From NCBI RefSeq assembly GCF_964340395.1, contig NC_135550.1, positions 3,137,001 to 3,201,000 of the forward strand: DNA of 64,000 bases, in the 5' to 3' direction. Positions within the stretch are counted from its first letter, which is position 1; every line of letters begins with the position of its first letter. A program made the position numbers and the translations under genes. This DNA comes from Glandiceps talaboti (taxonomy: Eukaryota; Hemichordata; Enteropneusta; Spengelidae). Below, piece after piece: positions 47,745 to 59,920 of the stretch. Below the pieces are notes generated by a model. The model saw nothing but the letters and a program-made list of their open reading frames with translations. It searched no databases and was not told where the DNA came from.

Positions 47745-47956
47745 TAGGGAGCCTTCAATAATAACTGGTGAGAGATGGCTGGGGGAATTAGGGGATGGGT
47801 CACTTTTTACAGATCGATTCTCGGGGGAGAAAATATAGAAAATGGAATTACGGGATGATCACCTTTTACTTTTGAGTCATTATATTATCCAACTTTACGT
47901 TAGTTTGCTATCCGCTGCCACCACTACGTAATCCCACTGCTGCCACCATTGTTAAA
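47745..47956. repeat. GGGAGCCTTCAA-type dispersed repeat
   Basis: Same phrases as 26820-27215, including one copy of the CTGCCACCACTA satellite-like piece at its end. Confidence 0.5.
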
Positions 47957-48735
47957 TCAATATAGTATTTTCAATATAGTATTTTATTTGCCACAAACTC
48001 AAAATCATATCAACATAACAAGAGAGAAAGTAAAAAAGACAGTGGAATAAATATTACACATAAACTGATGGATGAATACAGAGTTTATGGCTGGACCACA
48101 AAAATAGTTTGAAACAAACTAGTCAAGTTTGTGGCCCATACTACAATTGATTAAACAAAATAATCAAAGCAAAAACAAAAACAAATTTGAAATTAAAACA
48201 AAAACAAACAAAAAACAAATAAAACAAAACGCGTTCTCATCAAAAAAAATATAACAACTGGCATTAAATGCAATGTAAGGTAGAAAAGGCTGAATTAATT
48301 TTGTAACAAATACTGTTTTAACTTAGATTTAAAAGTAGTCCTGGATTGCATTTTTTCAATTCTTCAGGTAAGGAGTTCCAATGTTTTGCAGCTGCATACT
48401 GAAAATTGTGTTGCGTCAAAGTAAGATTTACTTTTGGAATGTAAAAGTTATCTCTCGTTGTATTCCGAGTGTGATACGTATTTGGTGGTGTGTTGAAATA
48501 GTCGTTAACTGTTTGCGGGAAGTGACCGGCCCTCAAATCAAAAATAAATAAAGAAGTATTAAATTTGCATTGCTGGTGGACATTTAGAATTCCTAGTTGC
48601 TGAAAAAGAGGGGAGGAGGGAGCATCAATATTTGAAAAAGTTATAAAGCGAATAACTTTCTTTTGAAGGTTTGAGATAGGCTTGAGAAATGAATTGTATG
48701 TATTGCCCCATATCTCTATACAATAATAAAAACAA
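47957..48735 (-). pseudogene. LINE ORF2 C-terminal fragment with 3' UTR, minus strand
   Basis: Reading the minus strand from about 48735: an IWGNTYN region, LQKKVIRFITFSNIDAPSSP, LFQQLGILNVHQQCKFNTSL, FIFDLRAGHF, then IPKVNLTLTQHNFQYAAAKH and WNSLPEELKK, with a stop near 48318. It is clearly related to 5664-6366 (LQKKLVRFITFS; IPKANLTQTQYNFNYAAVKA). The 3' UTR ends with AATAAA-like sequence and two copies of an ATACTATATTGAA repeat (47957-47990), again a non-poly(A) tail. Upstream to about 48890 further LINE-like codons appear with stops. Confidence 0.8.
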
Positions 48736-49038
48736 AAAATAGTATCATAACATATCAGTCTTATAGCTGTTTGACCAAGAAATCAAATGAATGTGGTCAT
48801 TGGAAAGCAGACGATGCATTGAATTGTATAGATCACGATAGTCAACAAAGACCAAATTCTGAAATCCATGGAGACGACCTATATAAAGGTATTTGACTAT
48901 ATCTGTACATTCACAAAGGGAACGAATAGGACACTAAGGCGATATCACTGCAGCTGTCCTGGCGTGGTGTTTAGCTGGAGAGTATTGACCTGAAATGATG
49001 TAAATCAAGGGAGTGTCACTAAATATTTACTTAAAACG

Positions 49039-49118
49039 TGACATACGGTGTGATGTACTCATTGTACATAGTCTAATGTGACATACGGTGTGATGTACTC
49101 ATTGTACATAGTCTAATG
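49039..49118. repeat. 40-bp exact tandem duplication
   Basis: GTGACATACGGTGTGATGTA, CTCATTGTACATAGTCTAAT occurs twice in direct succession. Confidence 0.9.
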
Positions 49119-49334
49119 TCATAGGGATTATGACGTCAGCTTTAATCTCTATCTGACATTTTATGAGTGATTTACAAAGATGTGTGAGGCGGTGATAACA
49201 TTGATATAATAAGTATCAGCTGGTGTTTATTCAAATTGCAATACTCCCTTTGATGATGTCCAATGTCAATGAACTAGTTGTTACATGTAACACTTGTGTT
49301 TGATAACGTGTCCATGCTTACGTCTTACAAAGCC

Positions 49335-49500
<166 letters not shown>

Positions 49501-49679
49501 ATTTGCTGTTGTTAGATCCTTGCAATATTCAACATCATTATGGCTATGGGTGTGGTCTTGTTACTAGGCAGCTGTCTGTTCATTTTTTAAATGTTTATCC
49601 ACTTTCCTATCTAATAATGTTGTTACTTTTTCAAACACACGGTCACTTGCCTCTTACTATGGATATGGTCTTGTTGTTG

Positions 49680-49795
<116 letters not shown>

Positions 49796-50142
49796 TATTT
49801 ATGAATATTTATGAATATTTATCGATTTACCTATACATCCTTTTGTTAGCTTTGCAAAATACATGTACACCATCTTGTTGCTGGGCATACAATGTGAACA
49901 TTTTCGCATGTTTATCTACATACCTACCAAAATCTTTTGACTGTTGCTATGGGGCGTGGTCTTGTTGCTAGTCATATTTGCATATATTTTAAGACTTAAT
50001 TTGCATATCAAGGACAGGATCATAATTTCATGAACATTTCTTTAATCTACACATCCCTAAGGATATCCCGATCAAATTTCAGGCTAATCTGCTCAGTACT
50101 TTTTTATTTTGATTATGCTTTTTATGAATCACACGTACACAC

Positions 50143-50143
<1 letters not shown>

Positions 50144-50213
<70 letters not shown>

Positions 50214-50214
50214 C
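50144..50214. repeat. GACA microsatellite at an element end
   Basis: About 16 GACA units after a phrase (AATTTCAGGCTAATCTGCTC) of the kind seen beside GACA tracts at 24.4 kb and 27.4 kb. Confidence 0.92.
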
Positions 50215-50259
50215 TAAACCATGCCTAAACCGTATAGTTCAGTTGTTCTAAAAATGAAA

Positions 50260-53100
50260 TGAGTAATTTGTGTACGTTTTTCCTTCAGTAATACGAATAA
50301 TTAGTAATTGTTCAGCTTCACAAACTAGGATGTAAGTTGAGATTGACTTATGACCGAGGAACCAAACTAAAGTGATGTTTCCCCCAAACCTTGATTACGT
50401 GACAAGGTTCATTTCGTCCATTTTCATCTCACAAGCAAGAGTGTATTTTCCGCTGTTAGATTTAAACGCGAATATAACGATGCGTGATGTACAGTTGCAG
50501 TAAAGGGGCCTATTGTTTTACGACTTGATTTTGGCAGGTTTTAGAAAATATTTCATATGTTGTTGATGATGGCAATAATAGAGCATGGCCATGGAGGCTT
50601 TTGATTTTTTTAAATCAGTTCGACCCTTCCGAAAACATCATATCAGCCCTAAGAAACTATATGAATCACAATTTGGGGGTCTGAGATGTAAATGTTTGTG
50701 GGCGGGGGGGGGGGGGGGGGGTAGGTGGGTGGATGGATTGGTGAAAGAAAATTGCTTCCAATATTCTCAATAGGGTGTTTCACCTGTGCACTTAGTTCTG
50801 ACTACATCTATAGGAGCACTAACCTAGTTCTTACACAATGTAGGCATTATTTACTTGTCAGAAACAAAACGTATGTGGATTCAAAGTTATACACTTGGAC
50901 TCAAAAAAAAACAGATAAGAAAACTATACTTTTAGTTTATTTTTTTGTAGCTCCAAGTTAAATTTCGGCCCAAGAAACACTCAATAAGCAATTCGATTGT
51001 ATATATAACCTGTCTGAGAAATTAGTATTGTGCCCAAACTAAAAAAGAACATATGAAAAATGTTTGTTTCACCGTAGGTGGCGGTATTTACAAAGCACAC
51101 TACTTTCAGTGGTACCGGCGGACGCCGATAGGCTTGACGCAAGTTCGTTCCAAATATTCACGAATATAAGCAAGAAGTAGTTTTCAGAAAAGTGATCGCC
51201 AGTCAAAGCTATGAAACATTCCAGAAAACTGAGAATCGGAGGAAAATTGTGATGTAGTGTTTGTATAACTAGAGGCTTGATATTTTTCCACGGTAAACAA
51301 CATGTGCTTGTTTAGAACAACGAACAAATGGATATAAATTGTCATACACACACATACAGTCGTAGAAATTTGGGTTTATGACCTGTGATTTAAGACTGTT
51401 GAGCATAATGCCATCAAAGTTTTAAATTCTTAGGTCGAACTACTATTATATCATGTTAATGTGGTATTGTCATTTGTTGCAATCAAAACTTCAGAATTTC
51501 ATCCAATTTACAATTTTATTGTTATTTTTTAGTCGTAATATGCCTTCATATGTCACAGATGGCCGCCGTCTCCGTTACTTGTAGATATTCTAAAGATTTT
51601 ACTTGACTGTGGGCCTCGACCAGAGAAGTCACAAAACTACACTTCAAAAGAAACAAAAAACAGTCTGTGAAACAACAAAACTAAGTTACGTATAAAAAAA
51701 AAACCTCGGAAAGAGAGAAATCGTCAATTATTTCCCAATATATAAAAAAATATGTATTTCCCAGCGGAAGAAAGGGCTATATTTAGTGATTTCTCAAGAC
51801 GAAGTGGCAAAGCGCCCGAAGGTGTGCACGACAAGATGCGGCTAAAGTTACATTGACTTGAGAACATGTTCACATACGACATTTGACGACACGGGGCTTA
51901 ATTCATCACGCCAGGAGATAACGAACTCAAAATAGATTATACGATATCCATATTTAATCTTAATCCACGAAGGAAATTTGTTTCATTTCGCTCTTTCCCC
52001 CAAAAAGACAAGCATTGGATTCAGTGAAAATATAGTTAAATTTCTAGCCCAGATTGTATGTTTTAGAAGTGATCATGAAGTATACGTGTATAAATATTAA
52101 CAAATTAGTACAACATTATTACTACCTGACGTATCAGTGACAGTAATTCTATACAGCTTATGATGCTACATAACAACCCCTTCCCTCCAACCCACACATT
52201 TTCCTCCCCAGTTGATTTGCAACTATGCCTATATTTCAATTTTCAACTTTATTATATCATATAATGAATTGATATTCGCGGATCATTTAATTGCAAGTAA
52301 GAAAACAACTCATTTGACTTGTATCGTAGATTTGCTGCTGAGTCATTAGAATTCAATACATGCATACATATATGAGCTTTCTAAATTGATTGCATGGAAA
52401 GACATGTATGAATGGAGTCCATCTGATAATTGGTATGCAAATAAGCTTATATACCAATTGAGAAAGTGATCAATTCTAAAGCCTATAACTAGCTTCCCCA
52501 AGGCTTTGTTATTTACGGTAGGCTGAAGATGAAAGCTTACTGGAAAGAAGTTCATCTTGGATTAATATATCACGCTAACATGTCAAGTAAACACATTGGG
52601 TTACGCTCCCTTACATGCTTTATTATCATAACTAGACAGTACTTTCGCTCACACATTCTTGACCTCCCTATAGCACCGACAGAACAGTATATGAGTCATG
52701 TATTCGTTTTAATCGTTTCTATTTATAGTTAAAGGATGATGGACCGGTGTGGCATGAAGTTAAGTATGATTTGGTACGGTATGCAATTGCCGCAGAACAG
52801 TACCGTACATGAGTGCGGAGCAAAGCGAACCAGTAGGCTTGTAGAGAACGATGTGCTTACACACAACCCGAGTCTTAGTCCTGCTTGCAGACGAAGTAAG
52901 TCGTCCCTTCCTTCTCCGTCCTTCGAAGAGCAAGCCGTGAAACCTGGGCTTATACCAGAAATGCTGGTAACTAAAGAATTAAAGGACCCTGTGGTTAAAT
53001 ATCAGCAATAAATCGACTATTTAGTAATTTTACCTCGCCCCGGTACATGTACCAAAATTCCCGAAATCACAAGTTCAAACGTAATTTCAGTGTTCCGTCT
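50260..53100. other. Unassigned sequence
   Basis: A G-run (50702-50721) and short frames only. The 91-codon frame at 52736-53011 (with SPACRRSKSSLPSPSFEEQA) could be an exon, but no splice sites or domains support it. Confidence 0.35.
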
Positions 53101-53420
53101 TACGTACGATGACGTATAGTAGTGGACACCCGATCAAATATGGCGGCTTTTGTAAGGTGGGATTTTTAAAATTACAACCGGAACTGGAAAAGTTCCGATT
53201 TCGACATTTTTTTGGATCTTACGAGCGACTACTATCGTCAAAGAAATGTAATGTGAAATGTGAGTACATATTCGACCGATTGCTCGTATTTGATCGGTGG
53301 GTATGTAATTCTTCGGTAATTGGCGTGGGTGCATTTTGCTCCCGCACTCGAGATAGGATTGGTACATTGCTCTTTGCAGGGTGTTGAGGGTCATGTCAGT
53401 AATCTAGACCCGTGCACCGT
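53101..53420 (+). promoter_or_regulatory. Possible CpG-enriched promoter with YY1- and ETS-like motifs
   Basis: Locally rich in CG. It has ATGACGTA (CRE-like, 53108), AAATATGGCGGC (YY1-like, 53138) followed by TTTTGTAAGG, which resembles a short first exon and donor, and ACCGGAACTGG (ETS-like, 53178). No following exon is recognised within reach, so the gene, if any, is unknown. The 53109-53387 frame may be chance. Confidence 0.25.
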
Positions 53421-53861
53421 CTGCAAGCAGGACTACCCGATTCGTAGAACAACTTTGTCTACATGGTATAACAACATTAAACCGACAAGAATCATTCTAC
53501 ATAAAGCATACATCCTGGTAATTAATTTGACAAACGAAGATTGAATTCTTTGTCGGCAATGTTCAAATCGCACATACAGAAACACTTGGACATATAAAAG
53601 ATCAGAGGCGTTTACGCATTCATTGCTCAACTGAGTCTTCTTGCACATCGAAGTACCTTAATTTGTTCCATATTGCAATTTGCAAGGCTATTCTTTATAC
53701 AGAGTTAAAATCTGTCAAAGAATTCATACTTTACACTATCATTTACTTTGGAGAGGATAAAGTTGTTTTCGGTACTAGTTTTGGGAGTGGGATGGGGTTG
53801 TAACGCTGTTAATATTCTGTAACGTTCGCGTTGTTCTATCTTGCAAATACGTATGTATGCC

Positions 53862-54083
53862 CACAGGGGCGTGTAATATTTCATAGATTGTTGTTTTCTT
53901 ATTGCTTAGAATGCCGTTTTCTTAGGAAAATATCGTACGAATCTTGCTGCTACAAATGTATCAATCTCTATACTACTAAGTCTCTTCCCTTTACATGTAG
54001 GAATATATATTAATCAAAAGGTTGTTATATTTAGTCTGTAGAACAGGAAAACAACAATCTATGAAATATTACACGCCCCTGTG
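53862..54083 (-). mobile_element. 222-bp hAT-like MITE with 8-bp target duplication TGTATGCC
   Basis: Terminal inverted repeats of about 37 bp start CACAGGGGCGTGTAATATTT; TGTATGCC stands on both sides (53854-53861 and 54084-54091). Its reverse complement is nearly identical to the 56966-57187 copy and of identical length. An 8-bp duplication and a CAGGGGCG-type end are hallmarks of hAT elements. No coding capacity; it needs a transposase from elsewhere. Confidence 0.9.
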
Positions 54084-54131
54084 TGTATGCCATGGCTGTG
54101 TAGTATACTTAATATTAGTCTCGGAAGATAT

Positions 54132-54132
<1 letters not shown>

Positions 54133-54209
<77 letters not shown>
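54133..54209. repeat. CA dinucleotide tract
   Basis: About 38 CA units, starting about 40 bp past the MITE's target duplication. Confidence 0.95.
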
Positions 54210-54212
<3 letters not shown>

Positions 54213-54596
54213 CAATATGCATGTTGATCTTCATTTAATATCTAAGTTATCTTTGGAGTATAAGTAGACCGAACATTGTATATATACCGATTTCAGGCTT
54301 TGACAATTTTAATTGTTGACCATCTCTCCCGTCGGAAAAAAGTGAGAAATGTATTTTAGTTTTTAAACAGTCTCAACCAATTTTTGTACTAAAATAAACT
54401 CGGGTAACAAGGAGTCGTTTCCAATGAGAAAATACAGGTACGAAATTTAAAGCAGATTTGTTTATGATTGTATTGAATAAATAATCAATTAAAACAAAAG
54501 TGATGTAACTAGAAGTACCCTTTTCGTCAGAATTTTGCGGCAATAAATAGTTTAACCATAGTGTGATATAAAATTGTAGTTTCTGTGCCAAAATAA

Positions 54597-54756
54597 ACAC
54601 ACACATACATACACACATACACACACGCGCGCGCGCGCGCATGCATGCATGCATGCATGCATACATGCCTGCACAAACAAGTCCACTATACAGACGTACA
54701 CACGTACGTACGTACGTACATACATACATACATACATACATACATACATACATACA

Positions 54757-54788
<32 letters not shown>

Positions 54789-54806
54789 CATACATACGTA
54801 CAGACG
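54597..54806. repeat. Compound microsatellite CA / CG / GCAT / ACGT / CATA
   Basis: Contains (CG)n of about 18 bp with (CA)n, (GCAT)n of about 24 bp, (ACGT)n and about 75 bp of (CATA)n. The alternating purine-pyrimidine CG/CA part is prone to Z-DNA. Confidence 0.93.
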
Positions 54807-54809
54807 TAC

Positions 54810-56940
54810 AGACATGTGATTTATTGAAAGCCCGCCCGTTGTGTAAAGCAAAGATCTGGAAAGGACAACTGCAATGGGAAATTGTCACTATACATTGATT
54901 AATTCGCGAACGAAGTTGAGGGTATTACATCAATTTAGTAAGTTGTCTGTAATGGGTGGCATATCAGTGTTTGGCTAAAAGACGAAGATCAACCTTATTA
55001 CATCCAATTCTCTGGAGAATTTAACTTTGGCACTTATCAAAGCAGACTTGGCAATTGAAAGAGTTTGCTCCGACTCATTTTTGCTGAGATAATTGTTATG
55101 AATTGTATTGTAATTATATACACTATCCTAAGTGATTCTAACAGACTTGTTTGTAACCGTGTTGAGATCGGAGTCTTGAAAAACCACCCCAAAGAGAGTC
55201 ATTTCATTACAAAATTATCTCTAATACACTGCAAACCAAAAATTATTTTCTTTAAAAAATCAGATAAAAAGAAACAGACCAGAATCAATAGTAAAATTAC
55301 AAATTAAGGACGATGGCTGGATGGAGGAAGGGTTTGATAGTGTCAACTAGTGACCAAATAGTGCCAAATACATTTTGACACGCACGACGTCATCCTGACG
55401 CTAAGCCATAAATTCACACAATGCCGGAGATATTATAGGGATCTGCGAGAAATGTGTCATTTAGATAACATTTTTTTCCCACTCTCGACCCGTTTGACCC
55501 GACTTTAATGTCGGCTCACTGTGAGCAACATTAGCCTCGTGTAGCCTAGGTGTAGGACTAACGCTACATCAATATGTCCGCTATCCTAACTGATATTTAT
55601 AGGATTTTTAAAAAAATCGTAGGCAAGAGCAACATAAATTAAAACATCACGAAAGTGTGGGGCAATTTGGCTATAGTCACTTCTCTCCGGACATTTACAG
55701 CTTGTACCTTTTCTCTCCAGGCATCTTGGTTGGCTGATGTATTGCTTTGCTCCATGCCACGTCACTTGACCAGCTCAAATAGTGTTCAGTGACTGTGAAA
55801 ACACGGTAGAAATTTGAATCGAGTCTAAAATGGCCACTTGCCATCAGGAAAGGCTAATGAACGGCAAATCTATTATTTGTAAAGTGTAAAAGTAGTCTCT
55901 ATCGAGATGGAAAGACCGATATATCACGCAATTTGTTTGAGTAATTTGCAAATGTGTGTCTAGCAATCCTCGACAACTTACATGTCCCTTGGAGGTTGTT
56001 TACAATGTTTAAAACAGACTGGGGTTCTTTGAAACGGAGTCTGGAAATAACGAGCACAGCTGACGTCAACAAAAGATTCAATATAAAAGACGACATGACA
56101 GGAGTTTCTAGGCTATACCGTTGCTGCTGGTAATATATATATAGGGTGTTGTCGTTTTACATAAATAGGATAATGATGTAGTAACATCCTAAGGTCCATG
56201 ACTGACCAGACAGACGAGTACATGGACATTACACATAGTGTCTTTTTCACTGATTTATCATATGAGTTCATAGTTCTTGACTGAAAACGTAACAACGAAT
56301 TGGTTTTTTTTTATGTGGAAATATATACATTTTAGTATTCCAACTAATATAACATGTTTACAACGTAAATTTATAGCAACTGATGGTACACACTCACCAG
56401 GTATCTAGATATCATCAAAATTACACGATGACACTTTCTGAGATATCAACAAATTGAAAAACATAATTCTGAGTCCCCAAGTTCTTATACTAGTGTATAT
56501 TCAACCACTTCTACAGTATTATGCTGTGTCTACTCAGATTTGTTGTGAGAGAAACAAATTACGTATGTACACATGTACATTAGGGCCAGCCGAAAATGGA
56601 GACTCGACTGTAGATATAAATATATGGGTGACTTAGAACCCATCCTAGGCCCTTACCATAAAATGACACATATGATAATTTTTAATCGGACAAAGAAATG
56701 AAAGTGGTAAACGTGAACGGAGTGGCTAACTAGTGAAAGTAGTCCCAAAGTGATTTCATGTCTTTTTCACCAAAACATGAAAACTTCTTTCCAAATCATT
56801 CGGCATCATTAAAAAAACAATGCAGCTAGGTCTTTGCTTCTAAACTTGATAAAGACATACATCTAGCTGCCCTCCTTTTTGTATTGCCCTCCTTATACTG
56901 GTGTCTGGCTGCATAGGTATGCCTCAAAATAGACGACAGT
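54810..56940. other. Unassigned sequence
   Basis: No gene or clear repeat recognised. The minus-strand frame at 55899-56096 and the plus-strand frame at 55065-55307 lack domains. Confidence 0.35.
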
Positions 56941-56942
56941 GT

Positions 56943-57262
56943 ACCATACCATACCATACCATACCCACAGGGGCGTGTAATATTTCATAGATTGTTGTTT
57001 TCCTGTTCTACAGACTAAATATAACAACCTTTTGATTAATATATATTCCTACATGTAAAGGGAAGAGACTTAGTAGTATAGAGATTGATACATTTGTAGA
57101 AGCAAGATTCGTACGATATTTTCCTAAGAAAACGGCATTCTAAGCAATAAGAAAACAACAATCTATGAAATATTACACGCCCCTGTGACCATACCATACC
57201 ATACCATACCATACCATACCATATCAACCAACCAACCAACCAACCAACCAACCAACCAACCA
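56943..57262. repeat. CCATA and CCAA tandem repeats split by a MITE
   Basis: (CCATA)n at 56943-56965 and 57188-57222, interrupted by the 222-bp MITE; then (CCAA)n of about 38 bp. The MITE inserted into an existing CCATA array and duplicated ACCATACC. Confidence 0.9.
56966..57187 (+). mobile_element. 222-bp hAT-like MITE with 8-bp target duplication ACCATACC
   Basis: Same family and exact length as 53862-54083, opposite orientation, 3.1 kb away. ACCATACC flanks both sides (56958-56965, 57188-57195). The internal AATATAACAACCTTTTGATT and TCCTAAGAAAACGGCA segments are shared. High identity between the copies suggests recent activity of the family. Confidence 0.9.
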
Positions 57263-57299
57263 ATCTGTCACTCAATCCGATCTATAGATCAGTCAGTCA

Positions 57300-57545
57300 A
57301 TCCTATAAAAAAATAAAAAAATAAAAAAATAAATAATGAACAAATCAACCAGTCAACCAAACAAAACCATCAATCAAACAAACAAACAAAACAACAACAA
57401 AAAACAAACAAACAAACAGACAAACAAACAAACAAACAAACAAACAAACAAATAAATAAATAAATAAATAAACAAGAAAACAAAGAATCACATACACACA
57501 AACAGAAAAACAAACAGAAAAGCACACAAACAAACAAACAAACAA
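57300..57545. repeat. A/C-rich AAAC and AAAT tetranucleotide tract
   Basis: Mixed (AAAAAAT)n, (AAAC)n and (AAAT)n blocks. The minus-strand Leu-Phe-Val-Cys frame is an artefact. Confidence 0.9.
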
Positions 57546-58765
57546 CAAATGAGAGTGATGTAAAAGTAGGAAGTGACGTAACAGTTTATAAGGTAAATCG
57601 AGTTGTTTTGTTGACTCATATTAAAGTAAATACACAGGCTTCATATCGACGAAAATAGACAAGAAACGATCTTTTCTAGAAGGTTCACTAGACAACGCGA
57701 CAGATAAAATTGATAGATATGATAGATAAGACGAAATAAATAACATACTGGTAAAAAAAATAGGAAATAATAATATTTCATATAACCATTTAGGGTTTGG
57801 TCAGACATACGTTTCTATGACAAGTAACTACCCCGGGGATAACTCCATGGGTAACATTACGGGGAGGCTCCTCACAAACATTGAAACCCAATGTGTTGTG
57901 ATACCAATTTTATGCAAAAAGTATACCCTTGCTGATACCAAGTCGCATTTTAATTAGTAAAAGCCAGGGCTCCCAGGGGAAGCTAGCCATAGATCTAGTG
58001 TGACATGAGCGACGAGAGTACAGAAGTTTTGAAGGTAGATACACCACTGGCAGTTCGAAACGCTTCCAGTGTTGACTGCATAGTCTCTGTTAATTAACGC
58101 CAGTTTTGATTCAGCCAACCCTTTCTCATACCACCACCACCTCATGAAAAATATACCCTTTCTGATACCAACCATCATAAAGACCGACCCCTTTCGCGCG
58201 TACCCTCCCTGTATTGCCGTCTATGGGGTTGCCCCCCGGAATAACTACACCTTGGCATAGTCCGTTTCAGTGCAGTGGTAAATTACAGAAATCGACGCTT
58301 GAAAAATTACAAGAATGTTTAAAATCGTTTGATAATACGTTTAAATATGCCAAACCTGGTGCTGTATAAAATGAGTCTCCAAAGCAACCACCAAGCAACA
58401 CCGTATCATTATGGTACCTTTTATTTGATAAAAGTATGCGGGATGCCCATCATATATAGGCATTGTGGATTAACGAGAGGTCTGCAAGATTCTTTGCGCT
58501 GAACATTATACTGGGTGACAAGAGTGATCGGGTGGACTATAACGGTTGAGAAAGTAGATTTACAAATGATAGATAAAGATGTATAACTCAACTGAACAAC
58601 TGTGTAGTTTTATTGAAGAACTGACGAGGTAGTCTGCAAATGTATGACATACATAGCGGTGTAAGAACTGAAGGGGTAGTATACATGTAAGCTGTATGCA
58701 TTATTGCTCATGCACGTACGCGTAGACACAGGTACATAAGGTACATACACTACGACACAGACACT
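57546..58765. other. Unassigned sequence
   Basis: A short duplicated phrase (AAAAxTATACCCTT(G/T)CTGATACCA) at about 57918 and 58147. No gene supported. Confidence 0.35.
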
Positions 58766-58766
58766 T

Positions 58767-58767
<1 letters not shown>

Positions 58768-58806
<39 letters not shown>
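58768..58806. repeat. CA dinucleotide tract
   Basis: About 19 CA units. Confidence 0.93.
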
Positions 58807-58809
<3 letters not shown>

Positions 58810-59342
58810 TACATACTGACACGGATTGACACGTGAACATTAAACAAAGGAAATTAAAAAATACTGGGAAGGTGGGGAACGGTAGTTAAAGCATGTCTCA
58901 CTGTGCCACAGTAAGATAAATCTCAGGAACACGGGACTTTCCGTTTCTCGAAAGCAGAGAGAAACAACCGCTTCCAGCATTTCTGTGTTATGCAGGTATA
59001 AAATATTACTGGAAATGCAGAGAGTGTCACGAAGAGAACTAAAATTGTCAGTGAGTGAGGTCTTTATACGATATGAAATATTAAATTCAATATGTGCTAA
59101 TATTAAGTGTATGTGTCATAGAAAATATGGCGCAATATTTGCCCGTTCTCAAAGCTCACTTTTTCCCTACACCAAAGCTTGACTAAATGAGAGCATGGAG
59201 CTCAGTTTAGACTCCAACAGTACGGTAATTCACAGAGAGAAATACCTACATTACAGATATTACCTGACCTACACAGTAGCAAAAAGGCCATATTATAAGT
59301 ATTTCCTCGGGCTACACCTGCAACAAATCGCTTTCTCCATGC

Positions 59343-59408
59343 GGAACCGCCCCCGGGCCAGGACAGAGACAGTCGCCAATGACAGTTGTGGATTTACTGT
59401 CACGTGAC
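59343..59408 (+). promoter_or_regulatory. Candidate promoter elements upstream of the LRR gene
   Basis: Within 66 bp: a GC box (CCGCCCCCGG, about 59347), a CCAAT box (59376-59380) and the palindrome GTCACGTGAC (59399-59408), an E-box of the USF/TFEB (CLEAR) type. They lie 214-279 bp before the start codon at 59622, a plausible position for a proximal promoter. No TATA box is evident. Confidence 0.4.
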
Positions 59409-59621
59409 ATCGACTAAGTTTACATTTACTCGCCAACTGTGTTTGATTGCGGGAAAAGAAAACGACCCATACGCTTCATTGACTTCAGCACACTGATCTC
59501 GCCGTGAATATACAACACGTTGCCGGTCGGTCCACAATATTTACTGTGAGTATCGTCTTCAGTGAGTGCAAGCGAGGGGTCATAGCAGGACTCGGAGAAA
59601 TCACAGAGTTCATATAACAAC

Positions 59622-59920
59622 ATGAACTTGCCTATGAGTATGACTGTATGGATCCTGTTAACGAGTCTGGTCACAGTCGTGGCCGGAACCTCGGAAGTGA
59701 CCACAGCAGAGAACAGATTTGGTGATACCGTCCCAATTGAGCCCGCGGCTACCACTACGACAGGTGGCCCCGTCGTTACCGAAGAATATTACCCGTCATG
59801 TGGTGCAAACCTATCTGCACAGTGTTGGTGTCAACCCAGAGATCGTCTAACAGTGAACTGTGCCGGAGTTTCTACAGCCGATGTTAACGTGTTGAGTATT
59901 CCCTCGGCTACCCAGATTCT
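59622..59920 (+). CDS. Secreted leucine-rich-repeat protein, first coding exon
   Basis: 99 codons plus two bases, ending at a strong donor (CT/GTAAGT, 59921). A signal peptide is clear (SMTVWILLTSLVTVVAG, residues 6-22, cut expected near VVAG-TS). A Thr-rich linker follows (TTAENRF to GGPVVTEEYY). Then comes a cysteine cluster CGANLSAQCWCQPRDRLTVN-C, which fits the LRRNT cap (C-x6-8-C-x-C-x8-9-C), and IPSATQIL, the start of the first leucine-rich repeat. The phase-2 donor inside a Leu codon is typical of LRR genes, where exons often hold one repeat each. The protein would be secreted or a type I membrane receptor; which family cannot be told from the cap alone. No later exon was recognised before the window ends. 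Confidence 0.75.

Noticed and set aside
59426-59755. 109-codon minus-strand frame
   Set aside because: Antisense shadow of the LRR first exon and its leader; the plus strand has a signal peptide, LRRNT cysteines and a splice donor.
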